NCBI RefSeq assembly: GCF_022008395.1
Contig: NZ_JAIRBB010000002.1
Span: 1-64,000 of the forward strand
Length of the DNA: 64,000 nucleotides
Direction of reading: 5' to 3'
From: Aequorivita xiaoshiensis
GTDB lineage: Bacteria; Bacteroidota; Bacteroidia; Flavobacteriales; Flavobacteriaceae
Position 1 is the stretch's first letter. Each line of letters opens with the position of its first letter. The notes below the pieces were generated by a model that ran no database searches, had not been told where the DNA came from, and worked only from the letters and a program-made list of their open reading frames with translations. Positions 47,468 through 56,340 of the stretch are shown here, one piece after another. The translations under genes were made by a program, and so were the position numbers.

Positions 47468-48802
47468 TCAGATCATTCCTCGGGCTTTAATCTCTAAGTA
47501 TTTGTTGATAGTATTTACCGTTAGGTTTTCAGGTGAAGTTAAAATTGATTGAATTCCGTATTTGAGAAGCTCATTTACAATAAGTTTCTTTTCAAAAATA
47601 AATTTTTCGGCAATTGTCTTTTCAAAAACTTGATGCGTGGTTTTCGCTTCTTTATTTAAAAATGATTTTAATTCAGTGTTTTCGAAGAAAATAACTACTA
47701 ACAAATGTGTTTTGTTTATGGCCTGTAAATACGGTAACTGCCGATGAAGCGCATCCATGGTTTCAAAGTTTGTGTAGAGTAATAAAAGACTTCGCTGCTT
47801 AATGTTTCGCTTTACATCTACATATAAACGAGAAAAATCGCTTTCTGAAAAATCTGTTTCTATATTGTAAAGTGTTTCCAAAATTAAATGCATTTGCGCA
47901 TTTCTACGTTGGGCTATAACTCTATCGCTTACTTTTCTTGAAAAAGTGAACATTCCGGCTTTGTCGTGCTTCTTTAATACAATGTTAGAAATTACAAGGG
48001 TCGAATTTATAGCGTAATCTAATAAACTTAAATTATTAAAAGGCATTTTCATTACCCTTCCCTTATCAATTACAGAATAAACTGGCTGCGATTTTTCATC
48101 TTGAAATTGATTAACCATTAGGTTATTGCGCTTGGCAGTAGCCTTCCAATTAATGTTTCTTATGTCGTCTCCAATACTATAGTCTTTAATTTGTTCAAAT
48201 TCCATAGTGTGTCCAATTCTCCTAATCTTTTTAAGGCCAAACAACTTTAACTTATTGGAAAAAGCTATAAAATCATATTTTTTAAGCTGAAGAAACGACG
48301 GGTAGTTAGGAACCATACCTTCTGCCGAAAACTGCTGCTTTCGTACAACTAGCCCTAATACCGATGAAGTAAATACATTCAAGTTTCCAAAGTGATACTC
48401 GCCACGCTCTGTAGGTCTAACTTGATAGGTGAAAATTTTCTCATCTGAAGGATTTAATATCGCTTCAATTTTAAAGTCACGAATCTGCCATTGTACGGGT
48501 AATTCATCAATAATTTTAAGTGAAACTTTAAATTGATATCGATTAATAACCTTTATTTCAATCGGGTTTTCGTCGCCATTGGAAAGTTTTTCAGGTAAAA
48601 CTCGAGTAGCTTGAATTCCGATTCTATTTCGATAGAGTAAGAAAATATCAAAAGCGACTGCTAGAATAAACAAATAGAAAAACAGCCTAATTACACCAAA
48701 CAATTCCGGAAAGAAATACGCCCCCACAAACAAAACTGAAAGTGAGAACAACACGATAAAAAATCGCCGTTTTAAGTATAAGCTTTTAAGGAATTTTTTC
48801 AA
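47468..48802 (-). CDS. DUF58 domain protein
   Basis: This 444-residue protein has two N-terminal TM helices (about 14-30 and 33-53) and a DUF58 domain with GDDIRNINWKATAKRNNLMVNQ (about 208-230), its signature, within a von Willebrand A-like fold. DUF58 proteins occur with MoxR ATPases, as here (95 bases downstream of moxR on the same strand), and are thought to be chaperone or complex-assembly substrates or partners. Exact role unknown. Confidence 0.9.
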   Translation of the reverse strand: MKKFLKSLYLKRRFFIVLFSLSVLFVGAYFFPELFGVIRLFFYLFILAVAFDIFLLYRNRIGIQATRVLPEKLSNGDENPIEIKVINRYQFKVSLKIIDELPVQWQIRDFKIEAILNPSDEKIFTYQVRPTERGEYHFGNLNVFTSSVLGLVVRKQQFSAEGMVPNYPSFLQLKKYDFIAFSNKLKLFGLKKIRRIGHTMEFEQIKDYSIGDDIRNINWKATAKRNNLMVNQFQDEKSQPVYSVIDKGRVMKMPFNNLSLLDYAINSTLVISNIVLKKHDKAGMFTFSRKVSDRVIAQRRNAQMHLILETLYNIETDFSESDFSRLYVDVKRNIKQRSLLLLYTNFETMDALHRQLPYLQAINKTHLLVVIFFENTELKSFLNKEAKTTHQVFEKTIAEKFIFEKKLIVNELLKYGIQSILTSPENLTVNTINKYLEIKARGMI

Positions 48803-48897
48803 TTTATAAATTTAATCGGGGTTTCTATCTTATTATTTTCATTTTTCTTTCAACAGGCATTATGTGTTGGTAAGACTCAGCAAAATAGTTTTTAAGA

Positions 48898-49890
48898 CTA
48901 TCTAGGGATTTCAATAGTCTCTATAATCTGTTGTACCACTTTGTCTGCTGTAATTCCTTCCATTTCGCGCTCTGGGGTAAGCATAATTCTATGTCGAAGT
49001 ACCGATGGAGCGATTTTCTTTATGTCGTCTGGAGTAACAAAATCACGCCCGTTAATAGCTGCAAGTGCCTTGGAAGCATTCATAATTGCTAGAGAAGCTC
49101 GTGGAGATGCCCCTAGGTATAAGTTTGAGTTAGAACGCGTATTATCAACGATAGCGGCAATATATTTCAGTAAATTACTCTCGATAATTATTTGCTTAAT
49201 TGTGTCTTGATACTCGGCGATTTCTTGTGCATTGAGTATGGGTGAAATATTTTCTAAAACCAACCTATCCATACGATTGTGTTCGTTTTCTAAAATTCGA
49301 ATTTCTTCTTCTAGACTAGGGTAAGGTACATTTATTTTAAAGAGAAAACGGTCTAATTGCGCTTCAGGTAGTGCGTATGTTCCTTCTTGCTCTACCGGGT
49401 TTTGAGTAGCGAAGACCAAAAAAGGAGGTTTCATTTCATACTTTATTCCGTCCATAGTAACTTGACGTTCTTCCATTACTTCAAAAAGGGCGGCTTGAGT
49501 TTTTGCAGGTGCACGGTTTATTTCGTCAATTAAAATAATATTGGAAAAAACGGGACCCTTCTTAAATTCAAATTCGTTGGTTTTTACATTGAATATTGAT
49601 GTCCCTAAAATATCACTAGGCATTAAATCTGGTGTAAACTGAATTCTACTAAAGTCTACCGACATTGTTTTGGCTAAGAGTTTGGCAGTTAGAGTTTTTG
49701 CGACTCCTGGCACACCTTCAATTAATGAATGACCGTTGCTAAGTATCGAAATTATTAGCATTTCCAACATATCGTGTTGTCCAACTATAACTTTTCCCAG
49801 CTCGGTTTTTATTCTTTCGGTGGCTTCCTGTAGGTTTTTCAAATCAATTCGCGAGTTAAACTCTAACGGATTTTCCTGTGTATCTTCCAT
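48898..49890 (-). CDS. MoxR family AAA+ ATPase
   Basis: This 330-residue AAA+ ATPase has Walker A GVPGVAKT (about residue 60), Walker B IILIDEINRAPAKTQAALFE, sensor VFATQNPVEQEGTYALPEAQ and arginine-finger ASPRASL. MoxR proteins act as chaperones that assemble or activate complexes carrying vWA/DUF58 domains; the DUF58 gene is next in the operon. It lies 4 bases after the DUF4350 gene. Confidence 0.95.
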   Translation of the reverse strand: MEDTQENPLEFNSRIDLKNLQEATERIKTELGKVIVGQHDMLEMLIISILSNGHSLIEGVPGVAKTLTAKLLAKTMSVDFSRIQFTPDLMPSDILGTSIFNVKTNEFEFKKGPVFSNIILIDEINRAPAKTQAALFEVMEERQVTMDGIKYEMKPPFLVFATQNPVEQEGTYALPEAQLDRFLFKINVPYPSLEEEIRILENEHNRMDRLVLENISPILNAQEIAEYQDTIKQIIIESNLLKYIAAIVDNTRSNSNLYLGASPRASLAIMNASKALAAINGRDFVTPDDIKKIAPSVLRHRIMLTPEREMEGITADKVVQQIIETIEIPR

Positions 49891-49894
49891 AATT

Positions 49895-51082
49895 TTACAA
49901 TCTAAATTCTTCTATTTTTTTGTTCAGGGCAAGCAAGTCGGCCTCGCTATGAACAGTTTTTTCTTTTAAAATTTTAATAAGATGCATCAATTTTTGAGTG
50001 TCTTCTAGAGTGTTTCCACTTTTTAAAGCTAATTTCTTGATTAAGTCTTCTGTAATGTCAGTCGTATTCAAAAAGTATTTTGCTCTAAGTGTTTCAGAAA
50101 AGTACTTTATTTTTTTAGCAATTATATCGCTGTAATCTTTATGCTGAAAATATAAATCGGCAATAGTTTTGGTGAATTCTACTGAAGTGTTTTCTAGTGG
50201 TTCTATTACTTCTACAATGCGTTGTTCACGTTTACCTTTAAAGAGCACGAAAATTATTAACCCGCCAATCACAACGTAGTACGCCCAAGTAAGGGGTTCT
50301 TGATTTAACACAAATCGCATAGGTGAAGTAACAACTTTTCGACCCGACTTTAAATATTCATCTAAATATATATGGTCTGCTTCAATATACGATATCAAAT
50401 TTGCAGCGTATTGCTCGTTTTTTTTAAGGAGGTAATAGTTGGTGAAAGCTTCAGGCAAAGTATGGAGTAAAAACGCACCGTTGCCATATTTTACTTTTAT
50501 AAAGTTTAAGTCGTCTAATTTATCTTTATTTGAATCATAGTACCCTAAAGCTTTGGTTTTTAGGGTGTCTATTGCTGTAAAAGAAGTTTTGAATATTCCC
50601 TTTTTAAATTTTGGTAATTGCTTTTCTTTTAAAGAAGGTGAAAAGAATGTAGGAGTAACCTCTTCTTCTAAAACGCTGTAGCTTGTATGTAAATTAATTT
50701 TTAAAGTATCTTGTAAAATATTCCCATAACTACGTGAAGAAATAAAAACTGTATTACCTTTTTCAACGTATTTTAATAATATTTGAGTTTGTCTTTTATC
50801 AAAGTTCAGCTCTTCATTTATAAATATATATGCTGAGTTTTGGTTGTAAGTACTATCGACTAAAAACAAGTAAGGATCTTTGTCAATATTTTCTATTTCT
50901 GAATCTTTAAATAGTGAAGAAGCTTCTTCAAAAAACACAAAACTGCCAAAGGGGATTTTATCTATTGAGGTGTAACTCGGCCTCCAATCGATAGGTTTCG
51001 GCCTTACAATCTCTGTAACTAGGATTAACAATAATGTTAGCCCGAATATCCATAGTACCCTTTTAGAACGTTTATCTAGCAT
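49895..51082 (-). CDS. DUF4350 domain membrane protein
   Basis: This 395-residue protein has a TM helix near the N-terminus (VLWIFGLTLLLILVTEIV), an extracytoplasmic domain of DUF4350 type (about 25-260; SYTSIDKIPFGSFVFFEEAS, GNTVFISSRSYG, GNGAFLLHTLPEAFTNYYLL), a second TM helix (about 266-283) and a cytoplasmic helical tail. The DUF4350 fold resembles glutamine amidotransferase-like domains without catalytic residues. It overlaps the DUF4129 gene by 11 bases. Confidence 0.85.
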   Translation of the reverse strand: MLDKRSKRVLWIFGLTLLLILVTEIVRPKPIDWRPSYTSIDKIPFGSFVFFEEASSLFKDSEIENIDKDPYLFLVDSTYNQNSAYIFINEELNFDKRQTQILLKYVEKGNTVFISSRSYGNILQDTLKINLHTSYSVLEEEVTPTFFSPSLKEKQLPKFKKGIFKTSFTAIDTLKTKALGYYDSNKDKLDDLNFIKVKYGNGAFLLHTLPEAFTNYYLLKKNEQYAANLISYIEADHIYLDEYLKSGRKVVTSPMRFVLNQEPLTWAYYVVIGGLIIFVLFKGKREQRIVEVIEPLENTSVEFTKTIADLYFQHKDYSDIIAKKIKYFSETLRAKYFLNTTDITEDLIKKLALKSGNTLEDTQKLMHLIKILKEKTVHSEADLLALNKKIEEFRL

Positions 51083-51797
51083 TATTTAAGTTTTGATTTA
51101 AACGTTCAAAATCTCTTTGGGCACTTAAAAATCCTGTTTTGTTAAGTGCAAACTCTCCATACCAAATATTGTCGTATAGGTAGGATGCTTTTTTAAAATC
51201 TTCCTTTAGGTTTTGATTTTCAATCTCTCGGTAATAGTCGCTGTTAGTTTTTTCATAGTGCCAATCGATAAAATTATTTTGCGAAAGCAGTTTTAAAGAT
51301 TTTAAGTACATATATCGGATTGCCAATCGGTAATTTTCTTCTTGGAGAGCACTTTTAATATAGCTATCAAGATCGACGTTCTCTATATGCTGCTCTTTAA
51401 TGTTTAAGGGTGCTATTACTTCCTTTTCTCTACTGAATAATGAAGAAGCGTTATTGCCAACAAGTAATTTAACAATAATATAAATAGCAAAAAATATTAG
51501 TAATCCATAAATGAAATTCTTTATTAGCTCGAACATTTCAGGTGAAAGTTCGAACCCAAAAATTTCGCCTAAAGTTTTGAAAAACCAATTAATTGCACGG
51601 CCTAAATAATTTTCTGCTTCTCCTTCAATTTTATCATAATCAAAATCTCTGCCTGAATATTTTTCGGATAAGCCTTCAGAAAATTGCTTACGGACAACAT
51701 TTTCATTTTCGACAATTACCGATAGAGAATCTTTTACATATGCAGTTGCGGCAAATGAATTCAGTAAAAGAAATGATATGAAGATAAATCTATTCAC
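51072..51797 (-). CDS. DUF4129 domain protein
   Basis: This protein of about 241 residues has a signal peptide (MNRFIFISFLLLNSFAATA), a periplasmic part, a TM helix (about 90-112) and a C-terminal DUF4129 domain (NYRLAIRYMYLKSLKLLSQN, WHYEKTNSDYYREI, DNIWYGEFALN). DUF4129 proteins often lie in MoxR/DUF58 clusters. The start is placed at GTG 51797, which gives the signal peptide directly; a TTG at 51806 is the alternative. The GTG overlaps the previous gene's stop codon. Confidence 0.83.
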   Translation of the reverse strand: MNRFIFISFLLLNSFAATAYVKDSLSVIVENENVVRKQFSEGLSEKYSGRDFDYDKIEGEAENYLGRAINWFFKTLGEIFGFELSPEMFELIKNFIYGLLIFFAIYIIVKLLVGNNASSLFSREKEVIAPLNIKEQHIENVDLDSYIKSALQEENYRLAIRYMYLKSLKLLSQNNFIDWHYEKTNSDYYREIENQNLKEDFKKASYLYDNIWYGEFALNKTGFLSAQRDFERLNQNLNNAR

Positions 51798-52707
51798 TTG
51801 CTCCAATTTGATCTATACGTTCGCGAGTTGCTTCATTGTAGGTTTCTTCGTGAAGCGAATAATATAAAATACCGTTTATAAATTGAAGCATAGATTGATT
51901 AAGTGTATATAATATAAGTAAAATAGATAAGGCGATTGTCCAAACAATATTAGCTACAGCCGAATTTGCTAAATCTACACCTGAATCTAGCGAATGAAAT
52001 GCGTAAAGGCTAATTAAAACACCTGGAATAATAAGTACAACCATCATTAGTAAACTAAGCAGAATACTAATTATTAAGTTTGATAATACACATTTCCAGA
52101 AATACAGTTTTAATAATTTCCAACCCTCACCAAAGGCATCAGTGACCTCTCGATTGTCGTTAATTAACGCCATAAAAGATAGTCCACTCCAGCTGGTGAA
52201 TCCTAAAATCATAAGATAATATGCGAGGGTACCCAATAAAGGGATAAAAGAAATAATTAAACCTACCACTACTAGAACTATATACATCAACATCATTAAT
52301 ATAATGAAGAGTATAATTTTCCCGAGGTTATCCTTTACTACCTCCCAAACTTTTCTTTTTACAACTTCTTTTCCTTTATTTCCTTCATATTGAATAATAT
52401 AAACTGCGGCTAAACTGTAGTTTAAAATTGCTGTGAGTAGAAATAGAAAAATAAAACCCAAAGCTCCTAGCGCTATATAGATGTTATAAATTGAAGAGTT
52501 AGCCCCAGTTGTATTAGCGGAAATACTTCCTGCAAAGCCCGTAACCATCAAGTAGCTCACACCTAAAAAACCAAGAATAAATATTCCATTGTAACTAATA
52601 AATATGTTTAAGAAGGGTTTAAAGTTCTGTTTAAAAAAATCGAAATATGTAGTTATAATTTCACCTACATCTCGTTGTTGTTTAAGTGGTATATAGTTTT
52701 TTAGCAT
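51790..52707 (-). CDS. Multi-pass membrane protein of the MoxR cluster
   Basis: This 305-residue protein has about six hydrophobic segments. It starts MLKNYIPLKQQRDVGEIITT, with an amphipathic N-terminal helix in the cytoplasm. I do not recognise a named domain, though the arrangement resembles DUF975/glycerophosphodiester phosphodiesterase membrane-domain proteins. It overlaps the SpoIIM-like gene by 26 bases and the DUF4129 gene by 8, so it belongs to the same operon. Confidence 0.7.
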   Translation of the reverse strand: MLKNYIPLKQQRDVGEIITTYFDFFKQNFKPFLNIFISYNGIFILGFLGVSYLMVTGFAGSISANTTGANSSIYNIYIALGALGFIFLFLLTAILNYSLAAVYIIQYEGNKGKEVVKRKVWEVVKDNLGKIILFIILMMLMYIVLVVVGLIISFIPLLGTLAYYLMILGFTSWSGLSFMALINDNREVTDAFGEGWKLLKLYFWKCVLSNLIISILLSLLMMVVLIIPGVLISLYAFHSLDSGVDLANSAVANIVWTIALSILLILYTLNQSMLQFINGILYYSLHEETYNEATRERIDQIGASE

Positions 52708-53656
52708 TTGTTTTATGTAGGATAATTGGATATATAATGTAATAGTAAATAATTAGAATTAAAGACAAGAAAATAATAGTCAAAGCTAACCATACAGGCA
52801 TATTGCTATAACGTGTAATAAAACCTTCAATAAATCCAGCTATAATAAAAAAAGGTATTGTGCTAACTACGATTTTAAGTCCGTCTTTTGCACCTTTTAA
52901 AAATGAAACTTTCCTAGAATACGTTTTTGGGAAAAGTATGCTATTTCCCATTACCATTCCTGCGCATCCAGCAATTACGATTACTGAAATTTCAATAGTT
53001 CCGTGGAGCCAAATGTTTTTTGACGCTTCAAAGAGTAAATCTCGGTTATAGAAAAAAGTAAAAAAAGCTCCTAGCATTACTCCATTGCTAAACAGCACAT
53101 ACGCAGTTCCCACCGAGGTGATAACTCCGAATGCATAAGCCAAAAACGCAACTCGAATATTATTGATGGTTATTCCTAAAAACGTGCCTATCTCGCTTCC
53201 GCTTTTGTAAATAGCAGTAGGATCGCCTTTTTCAATATTATTTATTGTTTCGTTTACATAGGAATCCCCGAGGATTAGTCGAACAAATGAATCGTCGTTT
53301 ACTGCTGAAATCACTCCAATAGCCGTTGCTACTGCAAAAAGTAAAAACGAATAAAATAGCATTCGGTGGTGCTGGTAAAAGAATAAAGGAAACTCGTCCT
53401 TCCAAAAACTTACCAGCCGATTTTTGGATTCTTTTTTATTTTTATAAATCTTTTGATGCGCTTGTGAAGCTAATGAATTTAAGTACTGAAGTGTTTTGCT
53501 ATCAGGGTAATATGTCTGCGCATAAGCAAGGTCGTTTGTAAGCTGAATATAGTCGTCGGCAAGCTGATCTGGATTTATTTTTGAATTAAGTGTAATTGCT
53601 TTTTCAAATGCAATCCATTTTGCCTTATTTTGCTTGACGAATGCTGCCTCGCGCAT
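52682..53656 (-). CDS. SpoIIM/DUF95-type membrane protein
   Basis: This 324-residue protein has about five to six TM helices in residues 95-315, preceded by a soluble helical domain. GTFLGITINNIRVAFLAYAFGVITSVGTA and NIWLHGTIEISVIVIAGCAGMVMGN are typical of the stage II sporulation protein M family. The name does not imply sporulation; in Bacteroidota the family occurs in MoxR/RDD clusters. It leads the minus-strand operon, divergent from the RDD gene with only 38 bases between. Confidence 0.9.
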   Translation of the reverse strand: MREAAFVKQNKAKWIAFEKAITLNSKINPDQLADDYIQLTNDLAYAQTYYPDSKTLQYLNSLASQAHQKIYKNKKESKNRLVSFWKDEFPLFFYQHHRMLFYSFLLFAVATAIGVISAVNDDSFVRLILGDSYVNETINNIEKGDPTAIYKSGSEIGTFLGITINNIRVAFLAYAFGVITSVGTAYVLFSNGVMLGAFFTFFYNRDLLFEASKNIWLHGTIEISVIVIAGCAGMVMGNSILFPKTYSRKVSFLKGAKDGLKIVVSTIPFFIIAGFIEGFITRYSNMPVWLALTIIFLSLILIIYYYIIYPIILHKTNAKKLYTT

Positions 53657-53694
53657 CTTTTAATTTTTTGATAAATATAACCACTTGCTTTTAA

Positions 53695-54420
53695 ATGGCA
53701 AACCTAGAAATAAATACTTCTCAAAACGTAAATCTAGACTACAAGATTGTAAGTGTAGGGGAGAGGATTCTAGCCTTTTTGATAGATATCTTTCTGTTTT
53801 TTGTGTATTTCTATATTGTAGAATTAATTACTGAGGCAATGCATATGGCATTCAGTGATCAATGGACTGTATTTGGCCTACAACAACTATTGCTTTTACC
53901 AGTAATGTTTTACTCTTTGTATATGCATATTCTTTTTGATGGAAGAACAGTAGGGAAGATGGCAATGAAAATTAAGGTTGTAAAGGTTGATGGTAGTCCT
54001 GCTCATTGGAGTGATTACCTGATTCTATGGATGCTCAGATTGGTGGATTTATGGATATTTTTAGGTTCAATTGGTTTGTTATCTATAATTTTTTCAGACA
54101 AGCGACAAAGGGTAGGAGATCATGCAGCGGGCACCGTCGTAATAAGTACAAAAAATAAAGTAAATATTAGTCATACAATTTTAGAAGAAATTGAAGATAA
54201 CCATCAGCCAATGTTCTTGAACGTTACTGATCTTACAGATAAGGATGTGAGATTAATAAAAGAAACCTATAATATCGCATTAAAATCTAATGATTTTAAT
54301 ACCTTGAAATTACTTCGAAATAAAGTTGAAAGCGTATTAGGGACATCATCAGATTTATACGATAAACAGTATATTGATACAGTACTAAAAGATTATAACC
54401 ACTTTACACAAAACATGTGA
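53695..54420 (+). CDS. RDD family membrane protein
   Basis: This 241-residue protein has three TM helices in its first 160 residues, with the RDD signature AFLIDIFLFFVYFYIVELI, GRTVGKMAMKIKVVKVDGSP, WMLRLVDL and KRQRVGDHAAGTVV. The C-terminal 80 residues are soluble and helical. RDD proteins are often partners in the SpoIIM/MoxR/DUF58 cluster, which starts divergently 38 bases away. Its stop codon overlaps the GTG start of the next gene. Confidence 0.92.
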   Translation: MANLEINTSQNVNLDYKIVSVGERILAFLIDIFLFFVYFYIVELITEAMHMAFSDQWTVFGLQQLLLLPVMFYSLYMHILFDGRTVGKMAMKIKVVKVDGSPAHWSDYLILWMLRLVDLWIFLGSIGLLSIIFSDKRQRVGDHAAGTVVISTKNKVNISHTILEEIEDNHQPMFLNVTDLTDKDVRLIKETYNIALKSNDFNTLKLLRNKVESVLGTSSDLYDKQYIDTVLKDYNHFTQNM

Positions 54421-55040
54421 GTTTAATATTAGTTTTAGATATAATAGGAACATTGGCCTTTGCAATTTCTGGGGTGCTTACAGCACTTCATAAAAGGCTA
54501 GATGCATTTGGGATTTTAATAATTGCTTTCGTTGCAGCCGTAGGTGGGGGGACATTGCGAGACGTTTTAATTGGCGCTCCAATTGCTTGGATGGTAGATT
54601 TAACCTATGTGTATGTTATTTTTGGAGCTACGGTTTTTTCGGTAATTTTCAGAAAAAGACTAGGTTATGTTCGAAGATCTTTGTTCTTATTCGATACGAT
54701 TGGGATAGCACTTTATACAATTGTAGGTGTAGAAAAAGGTATAGCGGCAGGTTTTTCTCCAATTATATGTATTTCCTTAGGAACAATGACAGCGTGTTTT
54801 GGTGGAGTATTGCGAGATATTCTATGTAATGAAATCCCAATTATTTTTAGAAAAGAAATTTACGCAACTGCCTGTATTATAGGAGGAGTTGTATATTTTA
54901 TATTGTTGAAAACAGTAATTCCATTAGACTTTATTGTAATAATATCAGGGTCGATCGTATTTATAGTTCGTTTGTTGGCAGTATACTTTAGACTTTCATT
55001 ACCCAGCATCTATACAAAGGAAGAGTTGGAGCAGCAATAA
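54417..55040 (+). CDS. TRIC-type (UPF0126) cation channel protein
   Basis: This 207-residue protein has seven hydrophobic segments in two homologous halves: GTLAFAISGVLTALHKRLDA then FVAAVGGGTLRDVLIGAP in the first half, and DTIGIALYTIVGVEKGIAAG then GTMTACFGGVLRDILCNEIP in the second. These glycine-rich repeats are diagnostic of the bacterial TRIC/UPF0126 family of trimeric potassium-conducting channels. Start is GTG at 54417, overlapping the RDD stop codon (GTGA). Confidence 0.92.
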   Translation: MSLILVLDIIGTLAFAISGVLTALHKRLDAFGILIIAFVAAVGGGTLRDVLIGAPIAWMVDLTYVYVIFGATVFSVIFRKRLGYVRRSLFLFDTIGIALYTIVGVEKGIAAGFSPIICISLGTMTACFGGVLRDILCNEIPIIFRKEIYATACIIGGVVYFILLKTVIPLDFIVIISGSIVFIVRLLAVYFRLSLPSIYTKEELEQQ

Positions 55041-55070
55041 CGTTAGAATAAATTAAATTATAGGTATTTG

Positions 55071-55463
55071 ACTCCGTTAGGTAAGGCTTATTCGATTTTT
55101 ATAATTGTATATTTCATTCGAAATTTGTATAAACTCCATTTTTAATTTAATAAACGAGTTCAATACTTGACGTTATTTTTCTTCAAAACTTGGATTTAGT
55201 GCCAATTAAAATTTCTGATTAAGAATCCTTGTGGTTGGAATGTTTATAGAAAAATATTAGAAATGGTATTTGACCCCGTTGGGGTCGAGTGTTTTTTTTT
55301 GAAACCTATTGTTATAAATATGTAATCCCTTCGGGATTTAAACTGATTTCCTTTGTTTTTTTAATGAACTTGGGCTAATGATTATTAATTATTAAAAAGA
55401 ACCCGTAGGGCTTAAATGTTTATAGAATATATGTTTTGTTTAGCTTTCGACCCCGTTGGGGTC
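55071..55463. repeat. Cluster of short GC-rich REP-like palindromes in a gene-free spacer
   Basis: The 470-base spacer 55041-55513 has no gene but holds several short hairpins of one design: GACCCC-GTT-GGGGTC at 55272-55286 and again at 55449-55463, AATCCC-TTC-GGGATT at 55324-55338, an imperfect CCC-GTA-GGG hairpin at about 55400-55413, and a degenerate GACTCCGTTAGGT at 55071-55083. They are far richer in G+C than their surroundings and resemble repetitive extragenic palindromes. Confidence 0.75.
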
Positions 55464-55513
55464 TTATATTCACAACCTTGCTACTTGTTGTAATTAAATA
55501 AACCTTTTGCGGA

Positions 55514-56257
55514 TTATTCGATAACCTTCGCAGAAATATAAATATTTTCTAATGGCCAATCGCCATCGTCGGCTTTTACATTTGAAATTTTTTCCACTAC
55601 ATCCATTCCTTGAATAACGTTTCCAAAAATGGTGTACTTTCCATTTAAATGTGAGGTTGAAGACCTAGGGCCGTGGAATATAAAAAATTCATAAGGCGCT
55701 GTTCTGTGATCAGGATTTTCACGGTATTCTTTAGCTCCAGAAACAGTTCCATATTGGTGAATTCTACCTGGAATAATTTCTGCGGGTAATAAATACTTGT
55801 TGCCTAAGGCAGCCCGTTTACGAGGTGTAGAAACTAAATCACTATTTCCACCCTGAATTATAAAATTAGGAACTACACGATGGAAAAAGGTTTCGTCAAA
55901 GTACTTTTGTTTTACCAAATAAATGAAATTTGCTCGATGTAAGGGAGTGTCTTTATACAACTCAATTACAATGTCACCAAATCTACTTGTAATTAAAACC
56001 TTCGTTTCGGGATTGATTTTTCCGTATTCGGTTAAAAACTCAACTACGTTTTCATTTGTTATTTTTGGATAATCTGTCTTTTTATCTTTTTCAACTTTAG
56101 TTTCATCTTCATCTTCATCTTCATCTTCAACTTCAACCTTTTTCTCGATTTTAGTTTCAACCACCGTTTCAGTAGTCTTTTTCTTATCCTCACAACTTAT
56201 AAATATTACACAGCTAATAGCTAGATAGACGGAATAGACAATAAATTTCTTTTTCAT
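55514..56257 (-). CDS. Cyclophilin-type peptidyl-prolyl isomerase lipoprotein
   Basis: This 247-residue lipoprotein has Cys22 in FISC, then a charged linker with an acidic EDEDEDEDE run (about 44-52) and a cyclophilin domain from about 84: TSRFGDIVIELYKDTPLHRANF, FFHRVVPNFIIQGGNSD, YEFFIFHGPR and LNGKYTIFGNVIQGMDVVEKI. The catalytic Arg lies in FHRV. It should assist folding of envelope proteins. The acidic run is encoded by a TCATCT hexanucleotide repeat (56103-56128, minus-strand GAAGAT), which could slip in frame. Confidence 0.92.
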   Translation of the reverse strand: MKKKFIVYSVYLAISCVIFISCEDKKKTTETVVETKIEKKVEVEDEDEDEDETKVEKDKKTDYPKITNENVVEFLTEYGKINPETKVLITSRFGDIVIELYKDTPLHRANFIYLVKQKYFDETFFHRVVPNFIIQGGNSDLVSTPRKRAALGNKYLLPAEIIPGRIHQYGTVSGAKEYRENPDHRTAPYEFFIFHGPRSSTSHLNGKYTIFGNVIQGMDVVEKISNVKADDGDWPLENIYISAKVIE

Positions 56258-56340
56258 TTAATTAAATATTTGATAAAATTGAAGATGTAATGTTCAAATT
56301 CTTCATCTTCGTAGTTTAATAATTAATAGGTTTTTTATAA

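Noticed and set aside
52682-53656. Sporulation
   Set aside because: SpoIIM-like membrane proteins occur in non-sporulating bacteria; nothing else here suggests sporulation.
54587-54829. 80-residue plus-strand ORF
   Set aside because: It is an out-of-frame shadow of the TRIC channel gene.
56281-56310. GAAGATG/CATCTTC inverted repeat between two start codons as an operator
   Set aside because: The repeat is short, AT-rich and shares composition with the nearby GAAGAT microsatellite, so chance is likely.
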